Of a stretch of DNA of 64,000 nucleotides, positions 1-9,314 are shown one piece after another. The stretch spans positions 1 to 64,000 of the forward strand of contig JANRLT010000042.1 in the NCBI GenBank assembly GCA_033762255.1, read 5' to 3'. Numbering within the stretch: the first letter of the stretch is position 1; every line of letters begins with the position of its first letter. Below the pieces are notes generated by a model. The model worked only from the letters and a program-made list of their open reading frames with translations. It made no database searches and was not told the DNA's origin. Made by a program: the position numbers and the translations under genes. This stretch comes from Pirellulales bacterium. GTDB lineage: Bacteria > Planctomycetota > Planctomycetia > Pirellulales > JALHPA01.

Positions 1-529
<529 letters not shown>

Positions 530-696
530 ATGTATGCTTAAACTTAACTCCTTGCGGAGTAAGCTAAAAACAAAATTACCAGGAGTCTGATGTTGTATGC
601 GTGACTAAGAAAATGACCAAAATCACAAAAAGTGACCGTCATTTTCCAGCCACAACAGTCTTCTGTTGGCTAAAAAATAAAGAGATCAACAACCAA

Positions 697-710
697 ATTG
701 TCAAAGATCA
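697..710 (-). promoter_or_regulatory. boxA-like antitermination element in the 16S leader
   Basis: The complement reads TGATCTTTGACAAT. It resembles the rrn boxA consensus TGCTCTTTAACAAT, which binds NusB/S10 in known systems. It lies about 170 nt upstream of the mature 16S 5' end, a normal place for a leader boxA. Confidence 0.55.
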
Positions 711-937
711 AAATCAAGCGGGGTCTAAATCCCGCCACTCATTCCGGCATTAAAAAAACCACCTGCATCAGGCGATTAAATTTACCGGAGCTTCTCATTA
801 CGGCCATGCTCCGCAAGCGGTTCATGGGTTCCAAAATTTTTTGATTACAAAACCAAAATATTTTGCGTGCAGAGAATAAAAATCCCCAGACCGTTTGGTC
901 CTCTTTACAGAGCACCAATCGCTCCAGGGGAGAATGA

Positions 938-965
938 ATATTACAGATCGGCAGGCGAGTGTCAA
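938..965 (-). promoter_or_regulatory. candidate sigma-70-type promoter for the 16S rRNA
   Basis: On the minus strand a perfect -35 TTGACA (complement of 960-965) is followed after 16 nt by TAATAT (complement of 938-943), a 4/6 match to TATAAT. Transcription would start near 930 and run through the boxA-like site into 16S. The long leader (~400 nt) and the imperfect -10 keep this tentative. Confidence 0.4.
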
Positions 966-1394
966 CGCTTTGGGAAAAGATTTTTTAAAATTTCTTCCAA
1001 AGACGCTATTCAACTTCCTAAGTCGTTATTAAATAACCACTTAGACGCCTTCTGCAATTTTCCTTCCACCATCCCTCAATGGCTCGGTGGATACCGGAGG
1101 ACAGTTAGTTCCGTCTCCAACACCCAGCTCATAACCATGAATTCCATCTTCAACTTTCCCCGTCCGTTGTCAACGCACTCCACCTCTACAACATTTGCCA
1201 GTAATGCATAAGATATTATTTTCAAAGGACTTGCGTTCTTCATCAAATTCTTAAAATTCCCCGATCCGCTGGGGATTGTGTGTTAATTGTTAAGCCAACA
1301 CCCCCTGCCTGGAATGGAATTGCGTTGATTTCTCCGCCATTCTCCGCCATAACCATGCACTTTGGCTGTTGCCTTCTTTTATCGGGCATTTTTC

Positions 1395-2330
1395 ATGGTC
1401 TTGGCACTTGCGCGACTTTTGCGTTTACCTAATCTGTTTTCCGCTTGGGCGGACATTTTTTTAGGCTGGTTGGTAGCCAATCCTGATTGGTGGTGGCAAA
1501 ACTCATCCCTCGGCTCGCGTTTGCAATTTATCCTGCTATTGCTCTGCAGCAGCGGGATTTATTTGGCGGGAATGGTCTGGAACGACATTTTTGACGCAAA
1601 AATCGACGAGATCGAACGTCCCCAGCGGCCCATTCCCGCGGGAAAAATCTCCCTGGCCACAGCCCGCGGTTTGGGGTGGGGTCTGTTTGCGGCGGGACTG
1701 ATGGCCAGCGTGGCGGCTAGCGCCCTATCACAAAATTTCTTGCCCATGGCCACGGCGGCGGTCCTGGCATTGACCGCGCACAGCTACAACGCCGTGCTGA
1801 AGTTCACGCCCCTGGGACCTGTTTGCCTGGGCCTGTGCCGCGCGCTGAATGTGCTCTTGGGTATGTCCACCGCCGTGCCGATGTGGGAATTTTGGCAAGT
1901 TTGTATCGCCGCGGGACTAGGGATTTACATCATGGGAGTGACGGTGTTTGCCGCAGGTGAAGCTGGATACAGCGCGCGGACGCGGTTGATCGTCGGGTGG
2001 GTGGTCATGTTGCTGGGCATGGCTGTACTGTGGTTTAATCCGCATTGGTTGCGGGATTACCCGCCATTACCGACAAAGCTCGAAGCCAGTCCGCTTATTT
2101 GGAGTTACATGTGGCTGGCGCTGGCGGGGCTGATCTCCTTGCGGCCCTTGATCGCCATTGCCAATCCCCACCCGCAATTGGTGCAACTGGCGGTGGTGCA
2201 GTCTCTTCGTTCATTAATTATTTTAGACGCTGTCGTGTGCTATAGTGTGCGCGATGCGGCGGGGGCGGTTATGATTTTAGTCTTAATCATTCCCAGCTTG
2301 CTCTTGGGTCGCTGGGTCTATTCCACCTGA
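1395..2330 (+). CDS. UbiA-family prenyltransferase (membrane)
   Basis: A polytopic membrane protein of 311 aa with the first UbiA Asp-rich motif NDIFDAKID at residues 63-71, which in the family binds the Mg2+-diphosphate of the prenyl donor, followed by ERPQRPIPAG, typical of UbiA enzymes. The second canonical DxxxD motif is not obvious; FAAGEAGYSAR occupies that place. I chose ATG 1395 (MVLALARLLRLPN, a typical UbiA N-terminus). A TTG at 1362 would add 11 residues with no better ribosome-binding site. The acceptor substrate (quinone, heme, sugar or other) cannot be told. It is divergent from the 16S leader and convergent with the ATPase gene on its right. Confidence 0.85.
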   Translation: MVLALARLLRLPNLFSAWADIFLGWLVANPDWWWQNSSLGSRLQFILLLLCSSGIYLAGMVWNDIFDAKIDEIERPQRPIPAGKISLATARGLGWGLFAAGLMASVAASALSQNFLPMATAAVLALTAHSYNAVLKFTPLGPVCLGLCRALNVLLGMSTAVPMWEFWQVCIAAGLGIYIMGVTVFAAGEAGYSARTRLIVGWVVMLLGMAVLWFNPHWLRDYPPLPTKLEASPLIWSYMWLALAGLISLRPLIAIANPHPQLVQLAVVQSLRSLIILDAVVCYSVRDAAGAVMILVLIIPSLLLGRWVYST

Positions 2331-2346
2331 CAACCTCGTTTTCCCC

Positions 2347-5151
2347 TTATCCACTCGCTTGTGCGGTGCGGATGGCGTTGGAGTTATCCTCGGCAATTGG
2401 CGCTTGCTGGGAAATTTCAGAATTGCTCCTCTCGCGGATGCTTTGGCCAAAAAGCTTTGTCATTTCCACGATAGCTGCGGGAAATATTGACAGGCAAGCA
2501 ATCAGCAGCCATTCATATCCAGCGGGGTAGGCCTCGATTCCAAATAACGGATGCAAGGCGGGAATCAGCACAATCGCCAGTTGCAGACCGGCGGAGATCG
2601 CTACGGCGGTTAAAAGCGGCAGGTTGGTCTGCCAGCCCAAATTCCAAAATGTCAACGTACGGCTACGGCACGTCAGAGAATAAGCCAGTTGCGAAAATGC
2701 CAGGATGCAAAATGCCACGACTTGCGCGGCAGATAACGAGGCGGTGTCTCCCTGGTACACCCACGCAAAGCCCGCCAGGGCCGCCATCGCGGTCAACAAT
2801 CCATGCGCGGCAATCCATAATGCCTGGTAGCAACTAATGAGGTTGGCCCGGGGATCGCGCGGCATGCGGCGCATCACTCCGGCTTCGGGGGGTTCCATCC
2901 CCAGGCCCAGCGCTGGAAGTCCATCCGTAACCAGGTTTAACCACAGCAATTGCACGGCCAACAGGGGATTCGGCCAGGCCCACAGCGTGGCAAATAACAT
3001 AAAGAGAATTTTTCCGGCGTTACCGGCTAACAGATAATGGATAAATTTTTGAATATTGTCAAAGATGCCGCGGCCTTCCTCGACGGCTTTGATAATGGTG
3101 GCGAAATTATCATCGGCCAGGACCATGGTGGCCGCTTGTTTGGTAACGTCCGTTCCCGTCCGACCCATGGCAATGCCAATATCGGCGGCCTTTACCGCCG
3201 GGGCGTCATTGACACCGTCGCCGGTCATGGCGACAACTTTGCCATGGTGACGCAGCAAGCGCACCAGCCGTAGCTTGTGCTCGGCGGTGACCCGGGCAAA
3301 GACCGCGGTTTGGTCCAGCTTAGTTAAAAGTTGGGCATCATTGGCGGCGTCCAGGTCCGCGCCACTCAGGGCAATATCCCGCTCGCCGGCAATCCCCAGT
3401 TCGCGGGCAATTGCCAAGGCAGTCACGGGATGATCGCCGGTAATCATCACGGGGCGAATGCCCGCCGCGCGGCATTGCGCGACGGCTTGTTTAACTTCGA
3501 CGCGGGGGGGATCGATCATCCCCACCAGACCGGCAAAAATCAGGTTTTTCTCCGAAAATTCGGGGTTTTCCGTGTTTGACCAGGGCCGATAAGCCAGACC
3601 CAGCACGCGCAGCGCCTGTCCCCCTAGCTCGGTGGCGGCAGCTAAGATGCGATCCTTGGCCGAGTCAGTCAGGGGGATCACGGCATCCCCATCCAGAATC
3701 GCCTGGCACTTTTGTAAAAGTGGTTCCGGCGCGCCCTTAGCGCACAAAAGAGCTTGACCGGAATTCGGCTGCACCACCACCGACATCATCTTTCTTTCGG
3801 AATCAAAAGGAATCTCAAAAATGAGTTCGCCGCGCGAAGCGGATTCCACGTTTCCCTTTCGCGCCAGGACCACCAACGCCGCCTCCGTGGGGTCTCCCAC
3901 GGCGATCCATTGACCCGGTTGTTCGGCGCTGGGGACCACTTGCGTATTGTTGCACCAGGCGGAAATTTCGAGGATCCGCCGTAACGCGCTCGGCATAGCG
4001 CCATCCAGGCCGAGTTGGGTTTCCTTGCAAATCAATTCCCCCTGCGGAGCATATCCCGCTCCCGTGACGGAGAGGCTTTGCCGTAGCGTGCGAACCTCGC
4101 GCACGGTCATTTCATTCTGGGTCAAGGTCCCGGTCTTGTCCGTGCAGATGGTGGTGATAGAGCCTAATGTCTCCACGCCCGCTAGTTTACGAATAATGGC
4201 GTTGCGGCGGACCAGGCGTTCCAAGCCGACGGCCAGGGTGATGGTGACGGCGGCGGGCAACCCTTCGGGGATAGCGGCCACAGCCAGGCTGACCGCCAAG
4301 TGCAAAGTTTCCAACCATGCCGCGCCTCGGATTAATTGCAAAATCCCGATCCCCGCCGTCAGACCCAGGCAAATCACGGCCAACACGCGCCCCAGTCGCG
4401 TCAAACGTTGCTGCAGGGGAGTCGATTCCCACGAATGGCCCTCAAGCAGCTTGGCAATCTTGCCCAACTCCGTTTCCATACCCGTGGCATAGACCACCGC
4501 GGTCCCTTTTCCCGCGGCGATCACCGTTCCCTGGTACACGATGTTGCGGCGCTCGGCCAAGGGGGTTTCTTCCGGCAGGATGACAGCGGCCGTTTTATCC
4601 ACCGGGACCGATTCTCCCGTTAAGGTCGCTTCGGCGGCGCGTAAACTGAACGAACTAACCAGCCGGGCGTCGGCGGGAACCTGATCTCCGGCCTCAAGTT
4701 CGATTAAATCCCCGGGCACAATTTCGGCGGCGGGTAGCTTTTGCAAAATGCCATCCCGCAGCACTTTGGCCGTCGGGGCGGAAAGCTGTCGCAAGGCCGC
4801 CAGCGCCCGCTCGGCCTTGCGTTGTTGAAAAATCCCCAAGGCGGCATTGAGCACCACAATCCCCAAGATCGCCAGCGTGTCAATCCACTCCCCCAAGATC
4901 GCCGCGATGACCGCCGCGCTTAGTAACAGCCAGACCACCACTTCATGCACCTGCGCCAGGCATTGCAGCCACCAGGACGGGGCCGGGGGGGCCGCCAGTT
5001 GATTCAGGCCCGCCTGGGCCAGCCTGGCAGTCGCCGCCGACTGGCTTAAGCCAGTGTCAAGCAATACGCCGGCATGGGCGATCACATCTTCCGTTGAGAG
5101 GTGATGCGCCGCCACTGAATAATCTGGCTCCGGTAAAGTAACCTGGGGCAT
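2347..5151 (-). CDS. P2A-type cation-transporting ATPase, probably Ca2+ efflux
   Basis: At 934 aa this is full length for P2-type ATPases. Visible motifs: an N-terminal cation-ATPase domain, TLTGES near residue 180 (actuator), PEGLP in M4, the phosphorylated Asp338 in DKTGTLT, MTGDGVNDAP (hinge), and NLVTDGLP in M6, the SERCA/PacL calcium signature. In M5 the sequence is GNAGK: Asn711 is kept, but Lys714 stands where SERCA has Glu771, a site I ligand. Known bacterial Ca2+ pumps such as LMCA1 carry a basic residue there and move one Ca2+ per ATP, so a single-site pump is inferred. It would act in the inner membrane. It is a single gene, tail to tail with the UbiA gene. Confidence 0.88.
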   Translation of the reverse strand: MPQVTLPEPDYSVAAHHLSTEDVIAHAGVLLDTGLSQSAATARLAQAGLNQLAAPPAPSWWLQCLAQVHEVVVWLLLSAAVIAAILGEWIDTLAILGIVVLNAALGIFQQRKAERALAALRQLSAPTAKVLRDGILQKLPAAEIVPGDLIELEAGDQVPADARLVSSFSLRAAEATLTGESVPVDKTAAVILPEETPLAERRNIVYQGTVIAAGKGTAVVYATGMETELGKIAKLLEGHSWESTPLQQRLTRLGRVLAVICLGLTAGIGILQLIRGAAWLETLHLAVSLAVAAIPEGLPAAVTITLAVGLERLVRRNAIIRKLAGVETLGSITTICTDKTGTLTQNEMTVREVRTLRQSLSVTGAGYAPQGELICKETQLGLDGAMPSALRRILEISAWCNNTQVVPSAEQPGQWIAVGDPTEAALVVLARKGNVESASRGELIFEIPFDSERKMMSVVVQPNSGQALLCAKGAPEPLLQKCQAILDGDAVIPLTDSAKDRILAAATELGGQALRVLGLAYRPWSNTENPEFSEKNLIFAGLVGMIDPPRVEVKQAVAQCRAAGIRPVMITGDHPVTALAIARELGIAGERDIALSGADLDAANDAQLLTKLDQTAVFARVTAEHKLRLVRLLRHHGKVVAMTGDGVNDAPAVKAADIGIAMGRTGTDVTKQAATMVLADDNFATIIKAVEEGRGIFDNIQKFIHYLLAGNAGKILFMLFATLWAWPNPLLAVQLLWLNLVTDGLPALGLGMEPPEAGVMRRMPRDPRANLISCYQALWIAAHGLLTAMAALAGFAWVYQGDTASLSAAQVVAFCILAFSQLAYSLTCRSRTLTFWNLGWQTNLPLLTAVAISAGLQLAIVLIPALHPLFGIEAYPAGYEWLLIACLSIFPAAIVEMTKLFGQSIRERSNSEISQQAPIAEDNSNAIRTAQASG

Positions 5152-5196
5152 CCTGCGTTCCGTAAAAAAGGAGAGAAAACAGATAAACCAACGTGA

Positions 5197-5496
5197 CTAG
5201 CCAAAGTCAAAAAACTCGCTCCAAAACGACTCCCGCTTTTTCCGGGGATGATGCGAATCAAATTGTTCAGAGCCACGCCGACCGCCGCGCATATTATCAT
5301 CATCAAAGTCATCGTCGTCATCATCAACCCTTCGACGGCTTCCCTCCCCCGGACCCGCGGGTCGGTTGGACCGCTCGATCAATTTGTCCAACTCGCCACG
5401 GTCCAGCCAGACTCCCCGGCACGTGGGACAATAATCAATTTCAATACCTTCGCGCGTCGACATCTGTAATTGATTTTCACACGCGGGACATTTCAT
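5197..5496 (-). CDS. TFIIB-type zinc-ribbon protein
   Basis: A 99-aa protein beginning MKCPACENQL, with a zinc ribbon formed by Cys3, Cys6, Cys23 and Cys26, followed by GVWLDRGELDKLIER. That is the signature of the zf-TFIIB (PF13453) family. The C-terminal half is acidic and Arg-rich (a DDDDDDFDDD run, then GGRRG) and probably disordered. The start is supported by a strong AGGAGGT 7 nt upstream of the ATG. It sits 45 bp upstream of the Ca2+-ATPase in the same orientation, so the two may be cotranscribed. The biological role of the family is unknown. Confidence 0.85.
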   Translation of the reverse strand: MKCPACENQLQMSTREGIEIDYCPTCRGVWLDRGELDKLIERSNRPAGPGEGSRRRVDDDDDDFDDDNMRGGRRGSEQFDSHHPRKKRESFWSEFFDFG

Positions 5497-5591
5497 GTTG
5501 GGTACCTCCTGGAAAAAAATGCAATATGCCCCCCCTCGCGGGCCCAGGATAACGATTTACCTGGGCCGAAAATGGGGGAAAACCGACGCGG

Positions 5592-5942
5592 TTAATTCCG
5601 CCGCCACGATTCCCCCGACATGCTGGTGGCGGAAGAAGGGGCCCGGCGGCGTTCAACCTTGCGACCCAGCACCTGCCCCGCCCGCTCAGCGGCCAAGTCA
5701 ATCACCGGCAGGATATCGCAGGCCCGTTCCTCAATGACTAACGAAGGCTGCCTGCGCAAGTGCAGGACGATCCGGCACAGTTTGTCCTCTCCCCCCTTGG
5801 CCCCGTTCACGTCCGACAGAAACACATTTACCCGCTGAAAATGCCGCGCAAAATTACTAAGCGCAAATTGCAGCTTTCGCTCCGCCAGGGTTTGCTCCGC
5901 TGAAGAAAACTCCACCCCGCTCGTCCTGAACAAAATTTTCAT
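5592..5942 (-). CDS. HPF/RaiA-like ribosome-associated protein
   Basis: A 116-aa protein starting MKILFRTSGVEFSSAEQTLAERKLQFAL. The pattern, including CRIVLHLRRQPSLVIEERACDILPVIDLAAERAGQVLGR split by loops, matches the S30AE fold (hibernation promoting factor, sigma-54 modulation protein). Short members of this family bind the small ribosomal subunit and slow or protect ribosomes in stress. ATG 5942 was chosen over an upstream start at 5981 because GGGAGA lies 5 nt before it and the homology begins there. The tail is basic (KVERRRAP). It is divergent from the NhaR-like regulator. It lacks the long C-terminal dimerization domain of long HPF. Confidence 0.78.
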   Translation of the reverse strand: MKILFRTSGVEFSSAEQTLAERKLQFALSNFARHFQRVNVFLSDVNGAKGGEDKLCRIVLHLRRQPSLVIEERACDILPVIDLAAERAGQVLGRKVERRRAPSSATSMSGESWRRN

Positions 5943-6027
5943 GACTGTCTCCCAAATAGAGTTGGAATTCTTTACAACCACACTATACTTATACGGCAGA
6001 AATTGTTTTGAAATACTAAATTATCAG

Positions 6028-6051
6028 TTCAACATGCGTTGAATTATTCAA
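6028..6051. promoter_or_regulatory. LysR-type operator: two overlapping inverted repeats
   Basis: TTGAA-TTA-TTCAA at 6039-6051 is a perfect 13-bp palindrome of the T-N11-A form bound by LysR regulators. It ends 14 bp before the GTG of the NhaR-like gene. It overlaps a second inverted repeat, TTCAAC-ATGC-GTTGAA, at 6028-6043. Placement between two divergent genes suggests autoregulation, and possibly control of the HPF-like gene. Confidence 0.55.
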
Positions 6052-6065
6052 ACAATAGGTGAACC

Positions 6066-6968
6066 GTGGATTGGCTGAACTACCATCATTTGCAGTACTT
6101 TTGGCTTACCGCCCAAGAAGGCAGCATCAGCCGCGCTAGCGAACTCCTGCACGTGACCCCCGCCACGGTCAGCATCCAGATCCGCGAACTGGAAAAATCC
6201 CTCGGCGTCAAGCTTTTTCGCAAAGCCGGACGCGGACTGGCCGTCACCGACGTCGGCGAGACCGTCTTTCGCTATGCCCGCGATATCTTTGCCCAGGGGC
6301 GCGAACTGCAAGAGGTCCTGCGGGGCGAACCCAGCGGCCACCCCCGCTTGTTGCGCGTGGGGATCAAGGATGTCATGCCCAAGCTAGTCGCGTATCAGCT
6401 ATTAGAGCCAGCCCTGCAGCAGCCGGAACGGTTGCGGCTGATCTGCCAAGAAGGAAGCCTGACGCGGCTAGCGGCCGATCTGGGCGTGCACCAGTTGGAT
6501 GTGGTATTGTCGGACACGCCGCTGGATCCCGCGTTCAAGATTCGCGCGTATTCGCATCTGTTGGGGGAGTCCGCGGCGATCGTGGTGGGGACCCGCAAGC
6601 TGGCCGAAAAGTATCGCGAGGGTTACCCCGGCTCGCTGGACCACGCGCCGTTTTTATTGCCGACGGAACAATCGGTATTGCGGCGGTCGCTCGAGGGCTG
6701 GTTTGGGGATCATTCCCTGCGGCCGGACATCCGGGCCGAATTTGACGACAGCGCCATGCTCAAGATCGCGGGACGGGCGGGGGCGGGCCTGTTTGTCATT
6801 CCGGAGGTTATCCAGGCCGAGGTGCAAACCATGTACGGCGTCGAGTTCGTGGGCCGGGTCTCGGGCGTGTCGGAACGGTTCTACGCCCTGTCCGCCGAAC
6901 GCAAACTGAAACACCCCGCCGTCGTGGCCATCTCCGCCCAAGCCAAGAGGCGCCTGAGCGGGGGGTAG
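6066..6968 (+). CDS. nhaR: LysR-family transcriptional regulator, NhaR-like
   Basis: A 300-aa protein. The N-terminal winged helix-turn-helix (about residues 1-62) reads WLNYHHLQYFWLTAQEGSI, then ASELLHVTPATVSIQIRELE and KLFRKAGRGLAVTD, close to E. coli NhaR (NYNHLYYFW, KGRGLEPSE). NhaR activates the nhaA Na+/H+ antiporter in response to Na+. The rest is a LysR co-inducer-binding domain. GTG 6066 is used, with AGGTGA just before it. No antiporter gene is visible here, so its target could be elsewhere. The family call is firm; sodium sensing is inferred from similarity. Confidence 0.82.
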   Translation: MDWLNYHHLQYFWLTAQEGSISRASELLHVTPATVSIQIRELEKSLGVKLFRKAGRGLAVTDVGETVFRYARDIFAQGRELQEVLRGEPSGHPRLLRVGIKDVMPKLVAYQLLEPALQQPERLRLICQEGSLTRLAADLGVHQLDVVLSDTPLDPAFKIRAYSHLLGESAAIVVGTRKLAEKYREGYPGSLDHAPFLLPTEQSVLRRSLEGWFGDHSLRPDIRAEFDDSAMLKIAGRAGAGLFVIPEVIQAEVQTMYGVEFVGRVSGVSERFYALSAERKLKHPAVVAISAQAKRRLSGG

Positions 6969-7074
6969 GGGGAACAATTCCTTACCAGTATCCAAATAGG
7001 ATGGCTTCTACGTCAGGTTCAGTCCAGCCGTATTCCCTGGAGTAGCCGCTGGGCAGCAAGCCTGGATTTCGCGG

Positions 7075-9171
7075 TTATTTCCGCCCAAGTGTGGGAATGG
7101 ACAACAAGCGCAGTAGGCTCAGGCCGATCGTGGCCAAGCCGCCCAGGAACCAAACGCTGGGCTCCGGAACCACGCTGATGCTGCCGGTCGTGGCGAAGGT
7201 GTTGGTGTCCCACGTCAACCCGGCCGTTAGCGGGGCCTGCGTGAAGTCGAAGCTCCACGACCCGCCGATTGTGCCTGCAAAGTCGAACAGGTCGAAACTG
7301 TCGTCGAGCACAGGTGTGTAGCCGCCAAGGTCGATACGGATGATCGAGTCGTTGAAGCTCAGCGCGCCGGTAAGATTGATCTGGTCGAAGCTCGACAGCG
7401 ATTCGATCTCCATCAGGTAATCCCCGCTGCCCAAGAGGTTACCGGTGATGCTCATGACGCCCGGCGAGTTGCCGGGGGAGAACAGGCCAGCGTTGACGAC
7501 ATTGCCGACGATAAAGCCCGCGCCGGCGAGCGTCGCGTTACTGGCGACCGTTACCGTGCCGCCGCCGTTGAGCGTGCCGTTGACGAGCAGCATGTTGCCG
7601 GTGTTCCCCGCGGTGCCGACGTTGACCTGGCTGGCGGTCAGCGTGCCGGCGATGACTAGCGTGTTGTCGTTCGACCCGGCGTTCTGCCCCACATAAACGG
7701 CCTTGCCTGCGGCGGTGACGTCGCCTGTGTTACCGGCGAGCAGGGTCACTTGGTTGTCGCTGGTGGTCTGGCCAATGATCCAGTCGTCCCGCGAGATAAA
7801 GCTGATGCCGTCGATCGTCCGGCTAGCGTTGCCTTCGTCCAGTGTGGTAACGGAGCTGACCGTCCCGGTGTAAGCGCGGCCTGTACCCAAGTTTTTGCCA
7901 AAGGCACCGATGGTGAACGCGTCACCCGCCAGGCTCACAGAGCTGCCGAAGCTATCACTCCCAGCGCCGTCGGAGGCGACCAATTTGACGTGCTGCGTGA
8001 CAGTAAGGCTGGCGGTGTCGAGGTTGCGGAAGACGTAGGCCGAGCCTTGATTGAAGCTCGCCCCGATGTCGTCCGAGTAAGCCCCGATCAGCCCGGTCGT
8101 GCCCGACAGGCTCACGGAATAGCCGAAATCATCATCCCGCGCACCATCGGAAGCAACCAGCTTGACGTTCTGGTTGACTGTGCCGCTGGCGGTGTGGAGG
8201 TTGCGGAAGACGTAGGCCGAGCCTTGATCGCTGTTCGGCCCGATGTCGTCCTGGTAAGCTCCGACTAGGCCAATCGTGCCCGACAAGCTTACGGAATGGC
8301 CGAAGTAGTCATCCTCCGCCGTGTCGAAGGCGGTGAGTTTGACGTGCTGCGTGACCGTGCCGCTGGCGGTGTGGAGGTTGCGAAAGACGTAGGCCGAGCC
8401 TTGATTGAAGCTCGCCCCGGTGCCATCCGCGTAAGCCCCGACCAGGCCGATCGTCCCCGACAGGCTCACAGAAGAGCCGAACGAGTCATCCGCTGCGCCG
8501 TCGGAGGCGACCAGCTTGACGTGCTGCGTGACCGTGCCGGTGGCGGTGTCGAGGTTGCGGAAGACGTAGGCCGAGCCTTGAGCTCTGTTCGCCCCGATGT
8601 CGTCCGAGTAAGCCCCGATCAGCCCGATCGTGCCCGACAGACTCACGGATCTGCCGAATTGGTCTGATCTCGCGCCGTCGGAGGCGGTGAGCTTGGCATT
8701 CTCGTTGACTGTACCGGTGGCGGTGCCCAAGTTGCGGAAGACGTAGGCCGAGCCTTGAGCAGTGTTCGACCCGATCGTGTCCCTCACAGCCCCGACCAGG
8801 CCGGTTGTGCCTGACAGACTTACGGACCAGCCGAAACTGTCACCCCCCGCGCCGTCGGAGGCGACCAGCTTGACCTGCTCGTTGACCGTGCCGTTGGCGG
8901 TGCCGAGGTTGCGGAAAACGTAAGCCGAGCCTTGATCGACAGTCGACCCGATGTCGTCCCAGTAAGCCCCGACCAGCCCGGTCGTGCCTGACAAGCTCAC
9001 GGAATGTCCGAACCGATCAACCCCTGCGCCATCGGAGGCGGTGAGGACGGCCGCATGGACAGGTTGCCACGCCAGGCTTAGCACACCCGCCGCCACGACA
9101 ATTGCCGCGAGTAGGCGCATAGCGCAGGTGTGGCGTGACATTGTCGTTGAACGATTTTTCTGCATGATCAT
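7075..9171 (-). CDS. Secreted FG-GAP-type repeat protein with PEP-CTERM sorting signal
   Basis: A 698-aa protein. A signal peptide ends at about residue 40 (PVHA). Residues 43-396 are six 59-aa repeats containing FGxSVSLSGTxGLVGAY and QGSAYVFRNL, of the FG-GAP/beta-propeller type, plus a partial seventh. Then come an autotransporter-like beta-helix stretch (GTLTASQVNVGTAGN) and a C-terminal VVPEPSVWFLGGLATIGLSL followed by a basic end (LGRK), the PEP-CTERM tripartite signal recognised by exosortase/archaeosortase systems. The protein is probably exported and surface-processed. The start is supported by GAGGGG 7 nt upstream; ATGs at codons 3 and 11 are alternatives. Function beyond being an exoprotein is unknown. 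Confidence 0.88.
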   Translation of the reverse strand: MIMQKNRSTTMSRHTCAMRLLAAIVVAAGVLSLAWQPVHAAVLTASDGAGVDRFGHSVSLSGTTGLVGAYWDDIGSTVDQGSAYVFRNLGTANGTVNEQVKLVASDGAGGDSFGWSVSLSGTTGLVGAVRDTIGSNTAQGSAYVFRNLGTATGTVNENAKLTASDGARSDQFGRSVSLSGTIGLIGAYSDDIGANRAQGSAYVFRNLDTATGTVTQHVKLVASDGAADDSFGSSVSLSGTIGLVGAYADGTGASFNQGSAYVFRNLHTASGTVTQHVKLTAFDTAEDDYFGHSVSLSGTIGLVGAYQDDIGPNSDQGSAYVFRNLHTASGTVNQNVKLVASDGARDDDFGYSVSLSGTTGLIGAYSDDIGASFNQGSAYVFRNLDTASLTVTQHVKLVASDGAGSDSFGSSVSLAGDAFTIGAFGKNLGTGRAYTGTVSSVTTLDEGNASRTIDGISFISRDDWIIGQTTSDNQVTLLAGNTGDVTAAGKAVYVGQNAGSNDNTLVIAGTLTASQVNVGTAGNTGNMLLVNGTLNGGGTVTVASNATLAGAGFIVGNVVNAGLFSPGNSPGVMSITGNLLGSGDYLMEIESLSSFDQINLTGALSFNDSIIRIDLGGYTPVLDDSFDLFDFAGTIGGSWSFDFTQAPLTAGLTWDTNTFATTGSISVVPEPSVWFLGGLATIGLSLLRLLSIPTLGRK
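7984..9045 (-). repeat. Six tandem 177-bp coding repeats
   Basis: Six in-frame units of 177 bp (59 codons) inside the PEP-CTERM gene, with a shorter seventh to about 7897. Neighbouring units share long identical blocks (for example around GGTTGCGGAAGACGTAGGCC on the plus strand), indicating recent duplication or gene conversion. Unit number could vary between strains. Confidence 0.85.
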
Positions 9172-9211
9172 TTTCTTGCCCCTCTAGCGTAATTTGAGTG
9201 ACTCTGGTGGA

Positions 9212-9271
9212 TGTCTCTTCGGTTAATGTCTCTTCCCTGGCTATCTCTTCTGTGGGTGTCTCTTATCTGGC
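9212..9271. repeat. Period-15 tandem repeat, four units
   Basis: Four 15-bp units starting TGTCTCTT, TGTCTCTT, TATCTCTT and TGTCTCTT follow without gaps just upstream of the PEP-CTERM gene start. The other half of each unit is variable. The repeat lies in the 5' non-coding region of that minus-strand gene. Confidence 0.65.
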
Positions 9272-9314
9272 CCGCAGCACTCGCGCGTCTCCGGGACCAA
9301 GTCAACTGCTCGAT

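Larger units (their letters stand above)
530..1394. other. rRNA leader and divergent intergenic region, no gene seen
   Basis: This AT-rich stretch lies between the 16S 5' end (minus strand) and the UbiA gene (plus strand). It holds the 16S leader with a boxA-like site and a candidate promoter, listed separately. Two overlapping ORFs (822-1013 minus, 867-1211 plus) have no ribosome-binding site, low-complexity composition and no family resemblance, so I treat them as chance. The right part must carry the UbiA promoter, but I see no convincing -35/-10 pair there. Confidence 0.6.

Noticed and set aside
822-1211. Two overlapping ORFs upstream of 16S
   Set aside because: No ribosome-binding site, no family motif, and both lie in the rRNA leader/promoter region.
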